Positions 1 to 7,160 of a DNA stretch of 9,940 nucleotides are shown here, in pieces. Source of the stretch: an uncultured Oscillibacter sp. (GTDB lineage: Bacteria; Bacillota_A; Clostridia; Oscillospirales; Oscillospiraceae); contig CATOKC010000118.1 of NCBI GenBank assembly GCA_951800675.1, positions 1 to 9,940 of the forward strand. The letters run 5' to 3'. Made by a program: the position numbers and the translations under genes. A model generated the notes under the pieces. The model had not been told where the DNA came from and did no database searches. It was given only the letters and a program-made list of their open reading frames with translations. How positions within the stretch are numbered: the stretch's first letter is position 1; every line of letters begins with the position of its first letter.

Positions 1-335
1 TGCACCGCTTCGGCTGGTATTGCAGCCGCGCTTTCTGGGCACAGGATGCCGGAAACGCTTCAATGTATGTCCAGCTTTTGCGGCAGGGACTGGAGGTCTG
101 TCCCGAAGGGAAGCCCATGGTGGAGTTTCTTCTCCGGCAGCTGGAGGAGAGCAGGAAAGTCCAGTCCACCCCGGAGCTGCTGACGTTGGCTGAACAGGTG
201 CGTGCTCTGCTGGCACAGTATCCGGCGGATGATCCGGCGGTGGAGGCGCTGAAGCAGAGCGCGGCATATCAGAAGGTGGCCCATCTGATCGAGGGGCCGG
301 AGCTGGGGATGTTGTATGGAGGGATAAAGCAATGA
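1..335 (+). CDS. C-terminal fragment of an unrecognised helical (TPR-like) protein, 5' end outside window
   Basis: The reading frame is open from the first complete codon (base 3) to a TGA at 333-335, giving about 110 residues of the protein's end; the true start is upstream. The visible part is rich in Leu, Ala, Glu and Gln and looks all-helical, with a pattern of paired helices (for example YVQLLRQGLEVCPEG followed by EFLLRQLEE) that resembles tetratricopeptide-type repeats. No catalytic motif is visible. TPR-like tails occur on glycosyltransferases in glycan clusters, and the position directly before rfbF, with an ATGA overlap at 332-335, fits such a role, but this is inference. An ATG at 63 is an internal methionine, not a start: the frame upstream of it is equally coding-like and has no stop. 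I do not recognise the family. Confidence 0.6.
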   Translation, partial: HRFGWYCSRAFWAQDAGNASMYVQLLRQGLEVCPEGKPMVEFLLRQLEESRKVQSTPELLTLAEQVRALLAQYPADDPAVEALKQSAAYQKVAHLIEGPELGMLYGGIKQ

Positions 336-1129
336 AAGTAGTGATTTTAGCCGGTGGCCTGGGCACCCGCATCAGCGAAGAGAGCCATCTGAAACCGAAG
401 CCTATGATCACCATCGGCGATCAACCGATTTTGTGGCATATCATGAAATATTACTCCAGTTTCGGTTTTCATGATTTCGTGATCTGCTGCGGGTATAAGG
501 GGCATGTGATCAAGGAGTATTTCGCGGATTATTATCTTTACCGGTCTGACGTCACCTTTGATTTTTCGGATGAGAACCGTATGACGGTCCATCAGAACGT
601 GGCGGAACCCTGGCGGGTGACGCTGGTGGATACCGGCTTGAATACTCAGACCGGCGGTCGCGTAAAGCGGGTGCAGAAGTACATAGGGAACGAGCGGTTC
701 ATGCTGACCTATGGTGACGGGGTAAGTGATATTGACCTTAACGCCCTGCTGGCTCAGCACGAGGCCTCAGGGAAACTCGTAACGCTCACCGGTATCCAGC
801 CGGGAGGCCGGTTTGGTGTGCTGGACCTGGATGGATCGGGTAGAACTGTCACAGGCTTCCGGGAGAAAGCCAGGGAGGAGGGCGGTTGGATCAACGGCGG
901 GTTTATGGTGATGGATCCAGGCGTATTTGAGTACCTCAGCGCGGAGGAGAGCTGCATTCTGGAGCGTGTGCCCATGGAAACCCTTGCCCGCGACGGACAG
1001 CTGGGCATCTACAAGCACACCGGCTTCTGGCAGTGCATGGATACCCAGCGGGACCGCAGTCAGCTGGAGATGATCTGGAGCGAAGGAAAGGCGCCTTGGG
1101 CGCCCTGGCTTAGAGGAGGAATACGATGA
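332..1129 (+). CDS. rfbF: Glucose-1-phosphate cytidylyltransferase
   Basis: This cytoplasmic nucleotidyltransferase makes CDP-glucose from CTP and glucose 1-phosphate, the entry step to CDP-linked deoxy sugars. The 265-residue length is usual for the family. The nucleotide-binding signature LAGGLGTR lies at residues 6-13, KPKP at 21-24, the metal-binding YGDGVSDID at 127-135, the FREK sugar-site motif at 176-179, INGGF at 187-191 and GFWQCMDT at 231-238; the last is characteristic of RfbF rather than the glucose-1-phosphate thymidylyl- or uridylyltransferases. The ATG at 332 overlaps the previous stop and has GGAGGGA at 318-324 in front. The stop overlaps the next start at 1126. Unusually, its normal partner rfbG is not next but about 3 kb downstream, behind a radical SAM gene and a glycosyltransferase gene. 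The family call is firm. Confidence 0.94.
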   Translation: MKVVILAGGLGTRISEESHLKPKPMITIGDQPILWHIMKYYSSFGFHDFVICCGYKGHVIKEYFADYYLYRSDVTFDFSDENRMTVHQNVAEPWRVTLVDTGLNTQTGGRVKRVQKYIGNERFMLTYGDGVSDIDLNALLAQHEASGKLVTLTGIQPGGRFGVLDLDGSGRTVTGFREKAREEGGWINGGFMVMDPGVFEYLSAEESCILERVPMETLARDGQLGIYKHTGFWQCMDTQRDRSQLEMIWSEGKAPWAPWLRGGIR

Positions 1130-2250
1130 AAGAATCGCAATTGCTGCGGGCAAAGACATTGGATCTGCGGTTGACCAGGCCGCTGACTCCGGAGCGTCAG
1201 GAAAACAGTACTCTGAATCAGCAAGAAGCACTTGCCGGGAAATTGCGTCTGGAGTCCATGCCCCGCAGATTTGTCTTTGAACTGACCAATGCCTGCAATC
1301 TGAATTGCAAAATGTGCGGACGGAATTCCGCAAACTTCCGTCCCACCTGGTTTCAAATGGAGTGGCTGAAATATTTTGAGCCGGCAGCCCACCTGGTGGA
1401 AGAGGTTACGCTGATGGGGTGGGGAGAGCCCACAGTTCATCCACATTTTGCGGAGTTTCTGGCGTGGGCCCACCGGCTCGGCCTGCGCAAGTATTTTTGC
1501 ACCAATGGAATGCGCCTGGACAAGCTGTTTGACGATATTTTTAAAACAGAAACAGATATTATTGCTGTGAGTATGGATGGTGCATGTGCTGAAACCAACA
1601 AGGAGATCCGCCGGGGAGCGGATTTCCACAGAATTTTGAAAAACATCTCCGCAATTACGGAGTACAAGGCCGCGCATGGACTGGAATTTCCCTATATGAA
1701 CTTTGTGTTCACCGCGATGGACCAGAATCTTGAAGAACTTCCGGAGCTGGTCCGGCTGGCGGGAGAAATCGGGCTTGACGAGGTAAAGGCTGTCTATCTC
1801 ACTGCGTTTGAGGAAGATCTGGCGGGCCAGACCCTTTATAACAAGATGGAAAAAACACGTGAGGTATTCCAGAGAGCAATAGAAACCGGGCGGGCATGCG
1901 GCGTGTCCCTGAAGCTTCCTCATCTAGTGGGAGAGGACCCGGCCGGGCAGCAGTGTCATAAAAACTGCTATACCGCCTGGAGGGACTTCTTCCTGGGATC
2001 GGATGGTTATGTGCGGCCCTGTATGTCTACGGCGGAGAAATTATTTCCAGTCCAGCAGTATGGAAGTTTTGCAGAAATGTGGAATTCGGCAGAGTACCAG
2101 CAGCATCGCAGCCGGGTCAATGGGGAACAGATGGCAGCCTCCTGCCGGAATTGTTACCAGTCCTCTTATGCCAACTGGAACAGGAAAGAATCTTTTTTGC
2201 AGATCGGGAAGCAGTTTTCGCCTGAGTGGCAGTCAGATATCAATACATAG
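1126..2250 (+). CDS. Radical SAM protein with SPASM-like C-terminal cysteine cluster
   Basis: The protein has 374 residues. After a roughly 45-residue polar leader comes the radical SAM cluster motif CNLNCKMC, with the three cysteines that would hold the [4Fe-4S] cluster at 57, 61 and 64. GWGEP at 98-102 is a variant of the SAM-binding GGEP motif, and CTNG sits at 125-128. The C-terminal part carries Cys277, Cys281, Cys299 (in GYVRPC) and the pair CRNC at 340-343, the pattern of a SPASM or twitch domain that binds auxiliary iron-sulfur clusters. The substrate is unknown. No precursor peptide gene is next to it, and it sits inside a sugar-nucleotide operon, so a sugar, sugar nucleotide or glycan substrate is more likely than a peptide; this is inference. 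AGAGGAGGA at 1112-1120 is a near-perfect ribosome binding site, and the ATG overlaps the rfbF stop. Sampled GC is low (22 of 60 bases at 1501-1560). Confidence 0.9.
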   Translation: MKESQLLRAKTLDLRLTRPLTPERQENSTLNQQEALAGKLRLESMPRRFVFELTNACNLNCKMCGRNSANFRPTWFQMEWLKYFEPAAHLVEEVTLMGWGEPTVHPHFAEFLAWAHRLGLRKYFCTNGMRLDKLFDDIFKTETDIIAVSMDGACAETNKEIRRGADFHRILKNISAITEYKAAHGLEFPYMNFVFTAMDQNLEELPELVRLAGEIGLDEVKAVYLTAFEEDLAGQTLYNKMEKTREVFQRAIETGRACGVSLKLPHLVGEDPAGQQCHKNCYTAWRDFFLGSDGYVRPCMSTAEKLFPVQQYGSFAEMWNSAEYQQHRSRVNGEQMAASCRNCYQSSYANWNRKESFLQIGKQFSPEWQSDINT

Positions 2251-2254
2251 GTGG
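2249..2254 (+). promoter_or_regulatory. Ribosome binding site of the GT2 fusion gene
   Basis: AGGTGG begins within the stop codon of the radical SAM gene and lies six bases before the ATG at 2261. It supports that start and implies reinitiation by ribosomes finishing the upstream gene. Confidence 0.7.
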
Positions 2255-2260
2255 TAGTTT

Positions 2261-4117
2261 ATGGAACAGAAGGCACATGGCGAGTTGATTTCACGCATAT
2301 TTGAACTGTTTGAAACCGGTGAAGAAGCCATCTTCTTTTTAAACGGCCACAAATTGCAGGAAAACCGGTATTTACTGGGGGATATGGAAACGCTCTGCTC
2401 TACTCTGGCATCTGCCATTGAACGGATTGCTCCGCAACTCCAGCTGGCAAACAAGCTGAAAGAAATTGGTTTGAATGCCGCGCCGACAGTGGAGCGGATA
2501 TGCAATATGTTGGATGAAGGAAATACGGAGACTGCCCAAATACAATATGCGTGTTCGTTTGTGCCGCTGTTTTTGTTCTGGCAGCGCTATGCATCGTTTT
2601 TCCTGCTGCATGCGGCAGATGAAACGGCGCTGGCAAACTGGTACGATTCGGAGCGCCAGTGGATCCGGCAGGTACGGGAAACACCAAAGCAGGATGAGCC
2701 GCAGGAATACCGTTATGATTTTTCAATCGTTGTGTTGTTCTATGGCAACCAGTCGATGACAAAGGACTGTCTGGATGCTATTGAGACTTATACAAAAGGC
2801 CGCACGTACGAACTGATCACGTTTGATAATGGCAGTGATCCGGATACGACGGTCTGGTGCAATTCTCTGCCCCACGTCAAAAAAATATACTATCCTTATA
2901 ATATGGGCTCTTCCGCGGCCGGGAACCTGATTTTTACAATGGCTCCTTACTATATGGAAGGGAAGTATCTGCTGTATATCAGCAATGATGTCATTGTTAC
3001 GCCGCGATATGGCGAGATTCTCTACCAGTGTATGGAGAGCGATGTAAGGATCGCTGCGGCAGTACCTCTCTGCAATTCTGCCAGCAATTTGCAAGCAATT
3101 CAAGTGCCTTACGCGCGAAATGATATGAAGGCAATGCAGGCATTTGCAGCGGACTATAACCAATGCGATCCTCAAAAATGGGCTGACCGGTCCCGGCTGT
3201 TTTCCATCGTAGCGTGTATCCGTCCGCAAGCGCTGCGACAGATGCAGTTGGCCATTGACCCCTATTTCTGCTATGACATGTTTGCTGACGATGATTTCAG
3301 CTGCACCCTGCGCAGAATGGGATACCGTCAGGTGCTGTGTAAAGACGTATTTGTTCATCACTATGGTTCCGCCACGATCAAAGAGGGCCAGTTCCAGGTG
3401 ATGGACCTTGGCCGGGATCAGTTTTATCAAAAGCACGGGGTAGACGGCTGGGCTTCCTTGGGAATGGATCTGTGCGCTGTTATGGGAATTTTTTCTATGC
3501 AGGGGATGAGGTCAGCCCGTATTTTGGCCATTGATCCGATGTTTGGCGAGAGCGTTCTGGCCCTATGCAACCGGCTCAAAGAGTGCGGCTGCACAGAGAA
3601 CACTGTGGATGCACTGACTGCGGATCCGCGTTATCTGGAGGATATGCAGGGGCTTTTCCGGCAAGGCGGCTTGCTTTGCGAGGAAAGTAAGATATTGGAG
3701 GGGCAGTATGATATCGCCATTGTAGGGTGCAACTTGGGGCGCTGTACAGATCTGCCCGCTGTACTGCATGTGGCCGCCTCATGGCTGAAGAACGGAGGGC
3801 TGCTGCTTACGCAGGTTGAGAATTTTTTCAGCCTGTCCAATTTGAATGCGGCGCTGACAGGGACCCTTCCGGAGGATGGCGCATTCCTCCATGATCCCAG
3901 GGAAGGTCTCGGGCTGCGCGTCATTACAGACGCCGCTCTGGAAAAGGCGCTCCGTCGGGAAGGGATGAAACTGGAAAGTTCAGTTCCCTTGACAAATGAT
4001 TCATGGGGGACTGCCGCGGACCGGGTCCTTTCCACTGTGAATGGTCCACAGAAGGATCATGCAAGAAACACGCTTTTGACCGTGGGCAAATTCTGTGTGT
4101 GGAGAAAGCAAGTCTGA
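2261..4117 (+). CDS. GT2-family glycosyltransferase fused to a C-terminal methyltransferase-like domain
   Basis: The 618-residue protein has three parts. Residues 1 to about 150 are mainly helical and unrecognised. Residues about 152-395 are a GT-A fold glycosyltransferase of family 2: FSIVVLFYGN at 154-163, TFDNGSDPDT at 187-196, NMGSSAAGN at 214-222, the metal-site equivalent YISNDVIV at 239-246 (SND where many family members have DXD or NND), FADDDFSCTLRRMGYR at 341-356 as the likely acceptor and base region, and HHYGS at 366-370. It would transfer a sugar from a nucleotide donor to a glycan on the cytoplasmic side. Residues about 417-616 resemble a class I SAM methyltransferase (ILAIDPMFGES near motif I, YDIAIVGC, and LKNGGLLLTQVENFFSL like the usual LKPGG strand), but motif I lacks the normal GxGxG glycines, so activity is doubtful. 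Donor and acceptor are unknown. It begins 10 bases after the radical SAM gene. Confidence 0.88.
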   Translation: MEQKAHGELISRIFELFETGEEAIFFLNGHKLQENRYLLGDMETLCSTLASAIERIAPQLQLANKLKEIGLNAAPTVERICNMLDEGNTETAQIQYACSFVPLFLFWQRYASFFLLHAADETALANWYDSERQWIRQVRETPKQDEPQEYRYDFSIVVLFYGNQSMTKDCLDAIETYTKGRTYELITFDNGSDPDTTVWCNSLPHVKKIYYPYNMGSSAAGNLIFTMAPYYMEGKYLLYISNDVIVTPRYGEILYQCMESDVRIAAAVPLCNSASNLQAIQVPYARNDMKAMQAFAADYNQCDPQKWADRSRLFSIVACIRPQALRQMQLAIDPYFCYDMFADDDFSCTLRRMGYRQVLCKDVFVHHYGSATIKEGQFQVMDLGRDQFYQKHGVDGWASLGMDLCAVMGIFSMQGMRSARILAIDPMFGESVLALCNRLKECGCTENTVDALTADPRYLEDMQGLFRQGGLLCEESKILEGQYDIAIVGCNLGRCTDLPAVLHVAASWLKNGGLLLTQVENFFSLSNLNAALTGTLPEDGAFLHDPREGLGLRVITDAALEKALRREGMKLESSVPLTNDSWGTAADRVLSTVNGPQKDHARNTLLTVGKFCVWRKQV

Positions 4118-4124
4118 GGAGGGG
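4117..4124 (+). promoter_or_regulatory. Ribosome binding site fixing the GTG start of rfbG
   Basis: AGGAGGGG begins on the last base of the upstream stop codon and ends five bases before GTG at 4130. The spacing selects GTG 4130; the TTG immediately after it is the only nearby in-frame alternative and would remove just one residue. Confidence 0.75.
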
Positions 4125-4129
4125 ATCGT

Positions 4130-5191
4130 GTGTTGCCGCAGGAAACATTCTACCGGGACCGGCGGGTGCTGGTAACAGGGCACACCGGCTTCAAAGGAAC
4201 ATGGCTGTGCTGGCTGCTGTCCGCTTTAGGCGCAGAAATATATGGGTTTGCGCTGCCGCCTCTGACTGGGTGCCTCTATGAATGCGCCCGCCCTCAAGCG
4301 GCGGATGAACGTCTGGAGGATATTCGAAACCGTGCCGGGATAGCGCAGGCGTTGGATCGCTTTCAGCCGGATATCATATTTCATCTGGCGGCCCATGCGT
4401 ATCTGGATGGGTCCTACGAGTATCCGGCGGATATTTTTGAAATCAATGTGATGGGGACCGTGGGCCTTCTGGAGGAAGTTCGCCGCAGTGGCCGCCGCAT
4501 TCCGGTAGTGGTGATCACCAGTGATAAGTGCTATGCGCAGGCGCTCAGAGGCCGCCCGTGCCGGGAAGCGGATCCGTTTGGCGCGGCGGAAGCATACTCC
4601 AGCAGCAAGGCATGCCAGGATCTGGCGGCGCAGTGCTACGGGATTTCCTTTCCCTCTGTCCCGGTGGCCACAGCCCGGGCCAGCAACACCATCGGCGGCG
4701 GGGATTTCAACCAGAACAGACTGGTTCCCCATCTGCTGGATCGCTTTGCGCACGGACGGCCCGCGCAGCTGCGCAATCCAGACTTTGTGCGTCCCTGGCA
4801 GTACGTACTGGATGTACTGTGGGGATATCTCATGCTGGGAAAAGATTTGTCAGACGGAGATTTGAAGGGAGATACCGCCTTCAACTTTGGCCCCGCCCCG
4901 GACGGATTTCAGACCGTAGGGCGGGTGGCAGAACTGTTGGCGGCACAGTTCCCCGGCGCCCGATGCGAAAGGCAGGCCGGGGGCTGTTCCGGCGAGACGG
5001 AGATCCTCCGGCTGGACAGCGAGAAGGCTCGACAGATCCTTGGATGGCAGCCTCAGTACACGCTGGAGGAGGCGCTGGCTCAAACGGCGGCGTTTTATAA
5101 GAAGATGCAGGAGGTCCCTGCGGCACAGTTATGCCGGGAACAGGCAGAGCAGTATATAGAGCGCGTCCGGAGCAGGGAGAAACTGTCATGA
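4130..5191 (+). CDS. rfbG: CDP-glucose 4,6-dehydratase
   Basis: This NAD-dependent short-chain dehydrogenase/reductase of the extended class converts CDP-D-glucose to CDP-4-keto-6-deoxy-D-glucose. Its 353 residues match the family length. The dinucleotide-binding loop is VTGHTGFKG (15-23), with GHTGFKGTWL a hallmark of RfbG. FHLAAH is at 84-89, NVMGT at 106-110, the catalytic TSDKCY at 130-135 and YSSSK at 156-160 (Tyr156 and Lys160), and RNPDFVRPWQYV at 215-226, which closely fits the RfbG substrate-binding region. One departure is HAYLDGSY at 89-96, where I expect QPLVRxSY from memory of the family. The start is GTG with a strong ribosome binding site. The stop overlaps the next ATG. Its partner rfbF lies upstream at 332, so CDP-glucose supply is within the same operon. 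No reductase or RfbH-type dehydratase that would use its product is visible here. Confidence 0.93.
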   Translation: MLPQETFYRDRRVLVTGHTGFKGTWLCWLLSALGAEIYGFALPPLTGCLYECARPQAADERLEDIRNRAGIAQALDRFQPDIIFHLAAHAYLDGSYEYPADIFEINVMGTVGLLEEVRRSGRRIPVVVITSDKCYAQALRGRPCREADPFGAAEAYSSSKACQDLAAQCYGISFPSVPVATARASNTIGGGDFNQNRLVPHLLDRFAHGRPAQLRNPDFVRPWQYVLDVLWGYLMLGKDLSDGDLKGDTAFNFGPAPDGFQTVGRVAELLAAQFPGARCERQAGGCSGETEILRLDSEKARQILGWQPQYTLEEALAQTAAFYKKMQEVPAAQLCREQAEQYIERVRSREKLS

Positions 5192-6348
5192 GAGCTCTGA
5201 TCGTTGGAGCGGGCTGCTGCGGAGCTGCCGCCGCCCGCCGTCTGGCGGAATATGGATGGCAGGTAACGGTAGTGGAGCGCCGCAGCCATGTGGGCGGCAA
5301 CACCTATGACCGGCGGAACCGGAACGGTGTTTTGTACCATGTATATGGTCCGCATGTCTTCTTTACGGACCGGGAGCGTGTGTGGAACTTTCTCTCCCCG
5401 TTTGCGCGGTGGGTCCCATTTCGGAGCAGCCTGCGCGTTTGGATCCAAGGTGAGAGTTACCCCATGCCCTTTCAGCCCGAGACCCTGCGGCGGCTGCTGC
5501 CAGACAAAGGGGACTTGGCTGTAGAGGCCATGCGCCGGTTATGGCGTGGACGCACCCATGTTACGGTGTTTGATTTGCTGAATGCGCCTGATCTTTTGCT
5601 CAGACAGGCGGGGCAGCGGTTATATGACTGGGACTGCGCGCCCTACAATCAAAAGCAGTGGGGGCTCCGGCCAGAGGACCTGCTGCCGGAGGTCGTCGCC
5701 CGTGCGCCGGTTTATTTAGAGGACCGGCAGGATTTCCGCCCGGAACGGTTTCAATTTATGCCGGAAGATGGTTTTGACGCCCTGTTTCGTGCTGTTCTGA
5801 ATCATTCTGCTGTTCAGGTCCTGACTGATACGGATGCATCAGAATGGATGTATATCTCGGGGGGACGGATCTGCTGGAAAACCGGACGGGAATGGGATGC
5901 CGTCCTCTATACAGGACCACTGGACCGGCTGCTTGACAGCCGAGCCGGAGCGCTTCCATACCGTACACTGCATTTTGACTGCTGTGGGGAAACGCTTCAG
6001 GAGGGACTGCCCTGCCTGGCTATGTATTATCCGGAATCGGAATTCCCGTGGACCAGGCAGACGGACTATCGCTATCTTCCGGGTAATTCCCCGACGGCAG
6101 ACAGGACGCTTGTCATCGGCGAGCGGCCCGGCCCGATGGAGCATCCGGAGGATGAACCGTATTATGTTGTACTGACGGAGCATTCCAGGCAAATACACCA
6201 ACAGTACCAAAATGCGCTGGCGCAGGTTCCCCGGTTGTATACGGCAGGCCGCTTAGCTGATTTCCGGTACTATAATATGGATGAGGCGGTGGAACGGGGA
6301 CTTGACATAGCGGAAGCGATCCATCGCAGGGAGAGAGGAAGCATATGA
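5188..6348 (+). CDS. glf: UDP-galactopyranose mutase family flavoenzyme (pyranose/furanose mutase)
   Basis: The family interconverts pyranose and furanose forms of a sugar nucleotide with reduced FAD as a nucleophile. At 386 residues the length is normal. The FAD-binding GAGCCG is at 7-12, the acidic end of strand 2 at Glu30, HVGGNTYD at 34-41, YGPHVFFT at 53-60, NQKQWG at 154-159, PYRT at 257-260, TRQTDYRYL at 289-297, and GRLADFRYYNMD at 354-365. These fix the family. The region ARAPVY (171-176) matches the family's RxPVR element but ends in Tyr, not Arg, so one of the conserved active-site arginines may be missing. The substrate may be UDP-galactose, but related mutases act on other nucleotides, and its place between CDP-sugar and transketolase genes makes a CDP-sugar possible. 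ATG 5188 overlaps the rfbG stop and follows AGGGAG at 5174-5179; the frame is open further upstream, but those residues lie inside rfbG and before the FAD motif. Confidence 0.88.
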   Translation: MRALIVGAGCCGAAAARRLAEYGWQVTVVERRSHVGGNTYDRRNRNGVLYHVYGPHVFFTDRERVWNFLSPFARWVPFRSSLRVWIQGESYPMPFQPETLRRLLPDKGDLAVEAMRRLWRGRTHVTVFDLLNAPDLLLRQAGQRLYDWDCAPYNQKQWGLRPEDLLPEVVARAPVYLEDRQDFRPERFQFMPEDGFDALFRAVLNHSAVQVLTDTDASEWMYISGGRICWKTGREWDAVLYTGPLDRLLDSRAGALPYRTLHFDCCGETLQEGLPCLAMYYPESEFPWTRQTDYRYLPGNSPTADRTLVIGERPGPMEHPEDEPYYVVLTEHSRQIHQQYQNALAQVPRLYTAGRLADFRYYNMDEAVERGLDIAEAIHRRERGSI

Positions 6349-7160
6349 CACTTCAGGATCCAAAGGAATTTGCCCGTGCAGTCCGAATGCAGGCGGCGAA
6401 AACACTGTACCGTACAAGGGATTCTCATATTGGCGGGGGATATTCAGCGGCGGATATTCTGGCTGTACTGTATACCAGAGTTCTGGGTCTGACAGCGGAA
6501 AATCTGGACGATCCCAACCGGAACGTGTTCCTGCTGAGTAAGGGACATATCGCGGCGACTTATTACACAACACTGGCCTATGCGGGGCTGATCCCCATGG
6601 AGGACCTGAAGCTGCATATTGTGGACGGAGCGAACTATGCCGGACATACCCGCAGATTCGTGGTTCCCGGAGTGGAGATGTCCGCAGGTTCCCTGGGACA
6701 TGGAGCCAACCTGGGGACAGGGATCGCTTACGCCAAAAAGCTTCAAGGTCTGGGCGGCCGCGTATTCGTGCTGATGGGAGATGGCGAATGCAACGAGGGG
6801 AGTGTTTGGGAAGCCGCCATGTTTGCGGTGCGCTTTTCTCTCAGTAATCTGATTTTGATCGTGGATCGCAACCGCCTCCAATCCTATGGGAGCGATAAAC
6901 AGGTACTGAACATGGGAGATATGGCGGAAAAATTCCGGGCCTTTGGCTGCCGTACGATCGAGGTGGACGGCCATGATCATGCAGCCTTGGAAAAGGTCTT
7001 TTCCCAGGCTGGTGCCGGGGCGGATACCCGGCCCACGGCGGTAATTGCCCATACGGTAAAGGGAAAGGGCGTATCCTTTATGGAAAACCGTCTGGAATGG
7101 CATTTCAAATCTCCAAACGAAGAACAGCTGGCCCGGGCGCTGGAGGAATTGAGCCGATGA
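6345..7160 (+). CDS. Transketolase, N-terminal subunit (thiamine pyrophosphate-binding half)
   Basis: This is the first half of a split, thiamine-dependent transketolase, which moves a two-carbon ketol unit between sugars. Its 271 residues match stand-alone N-terminal subunits. The diphosphate and Mg2+ binding motif starts at GDGECNEGSVWEAAMF (145-160) and ends with the IVDRN segment at 172-176. Histidines that line the active site of the family are present in SHIGG (His28), SKGH (His68) and AGHTRR (His101, which probably corresponds to the donor-binding His of full-length enzymes). SAGSLGHG lies at 113-120. It must pair with the next gene, which supplies the catalytic Glu and pyrimidine-binding half. 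The ATG overlaps the mutase stop, with GAGGAA at 6335-6340 in front. Split transketolases can be housekeeping in Firmicutes and archaea, but this copy sits inside a glycan operon and is therefore probably dedicated to sugar synthesis (inference). Confidence 0.93.
   Translation: MTLQDPKEFARAVRMQAAKTLYRTRDSHIGGGYSAADILAVLYTRVLGLTAENLDDPNRNVFLLSKGHIAATYYTTLAYAGLIPMEDLKLHIVDGANYAGHTRRFVVPGVEMSAGSLGHGANLGTGIAYAKKLQGLGGRVFVLMGDGECNEGSVWEAAMFAVRFSLSNLILIVDRNRLQSYGSDKQVLNMGDMAEKFRAFGCRTIEVDGHDHAALEKVFSQAGAGADTRPTAVIAHTVKGKGVSFMENRLEWHFKSPNEEQLARALEELSR

Noticed and set aside
216..250. Short direct repeat of ATCCGGCGG
   Set aside because: Two copies only, inside coding sequence and explained by similar residues (PADDPAVEA); no array.
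1088..1108. Palindromic GC-rich segment near the rfbF end that could form a hairpin
   Set aside because: It encodes the APWAPW residues of RfbF, is not followed by a T run, and the next gene overlaps, so a terminator is unlikely.
1060..1923. Minus-strand open frame (287 codons) opposite the radical SAM gene
   Set aside because: The plus strand here holds the intact radical SAM motif; the antisense product has no motif and low-complexity Cys/His/Arg-rich content typical of shadows.
4528..5100. Plus-strand out-of-frame open frame inside rfbG
   Set aside because: Rich in Arg, Gly and Pro, with no motif; rfbG in the other frame is intact.
5131..5187. Upstream in-frame start for the mutase gene
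   Set aside because: It would add 19 residues lying inside rfbG; the FAD motif begins properly from ATG 5188, which has a ribosome binding site and an ATGA overlap.
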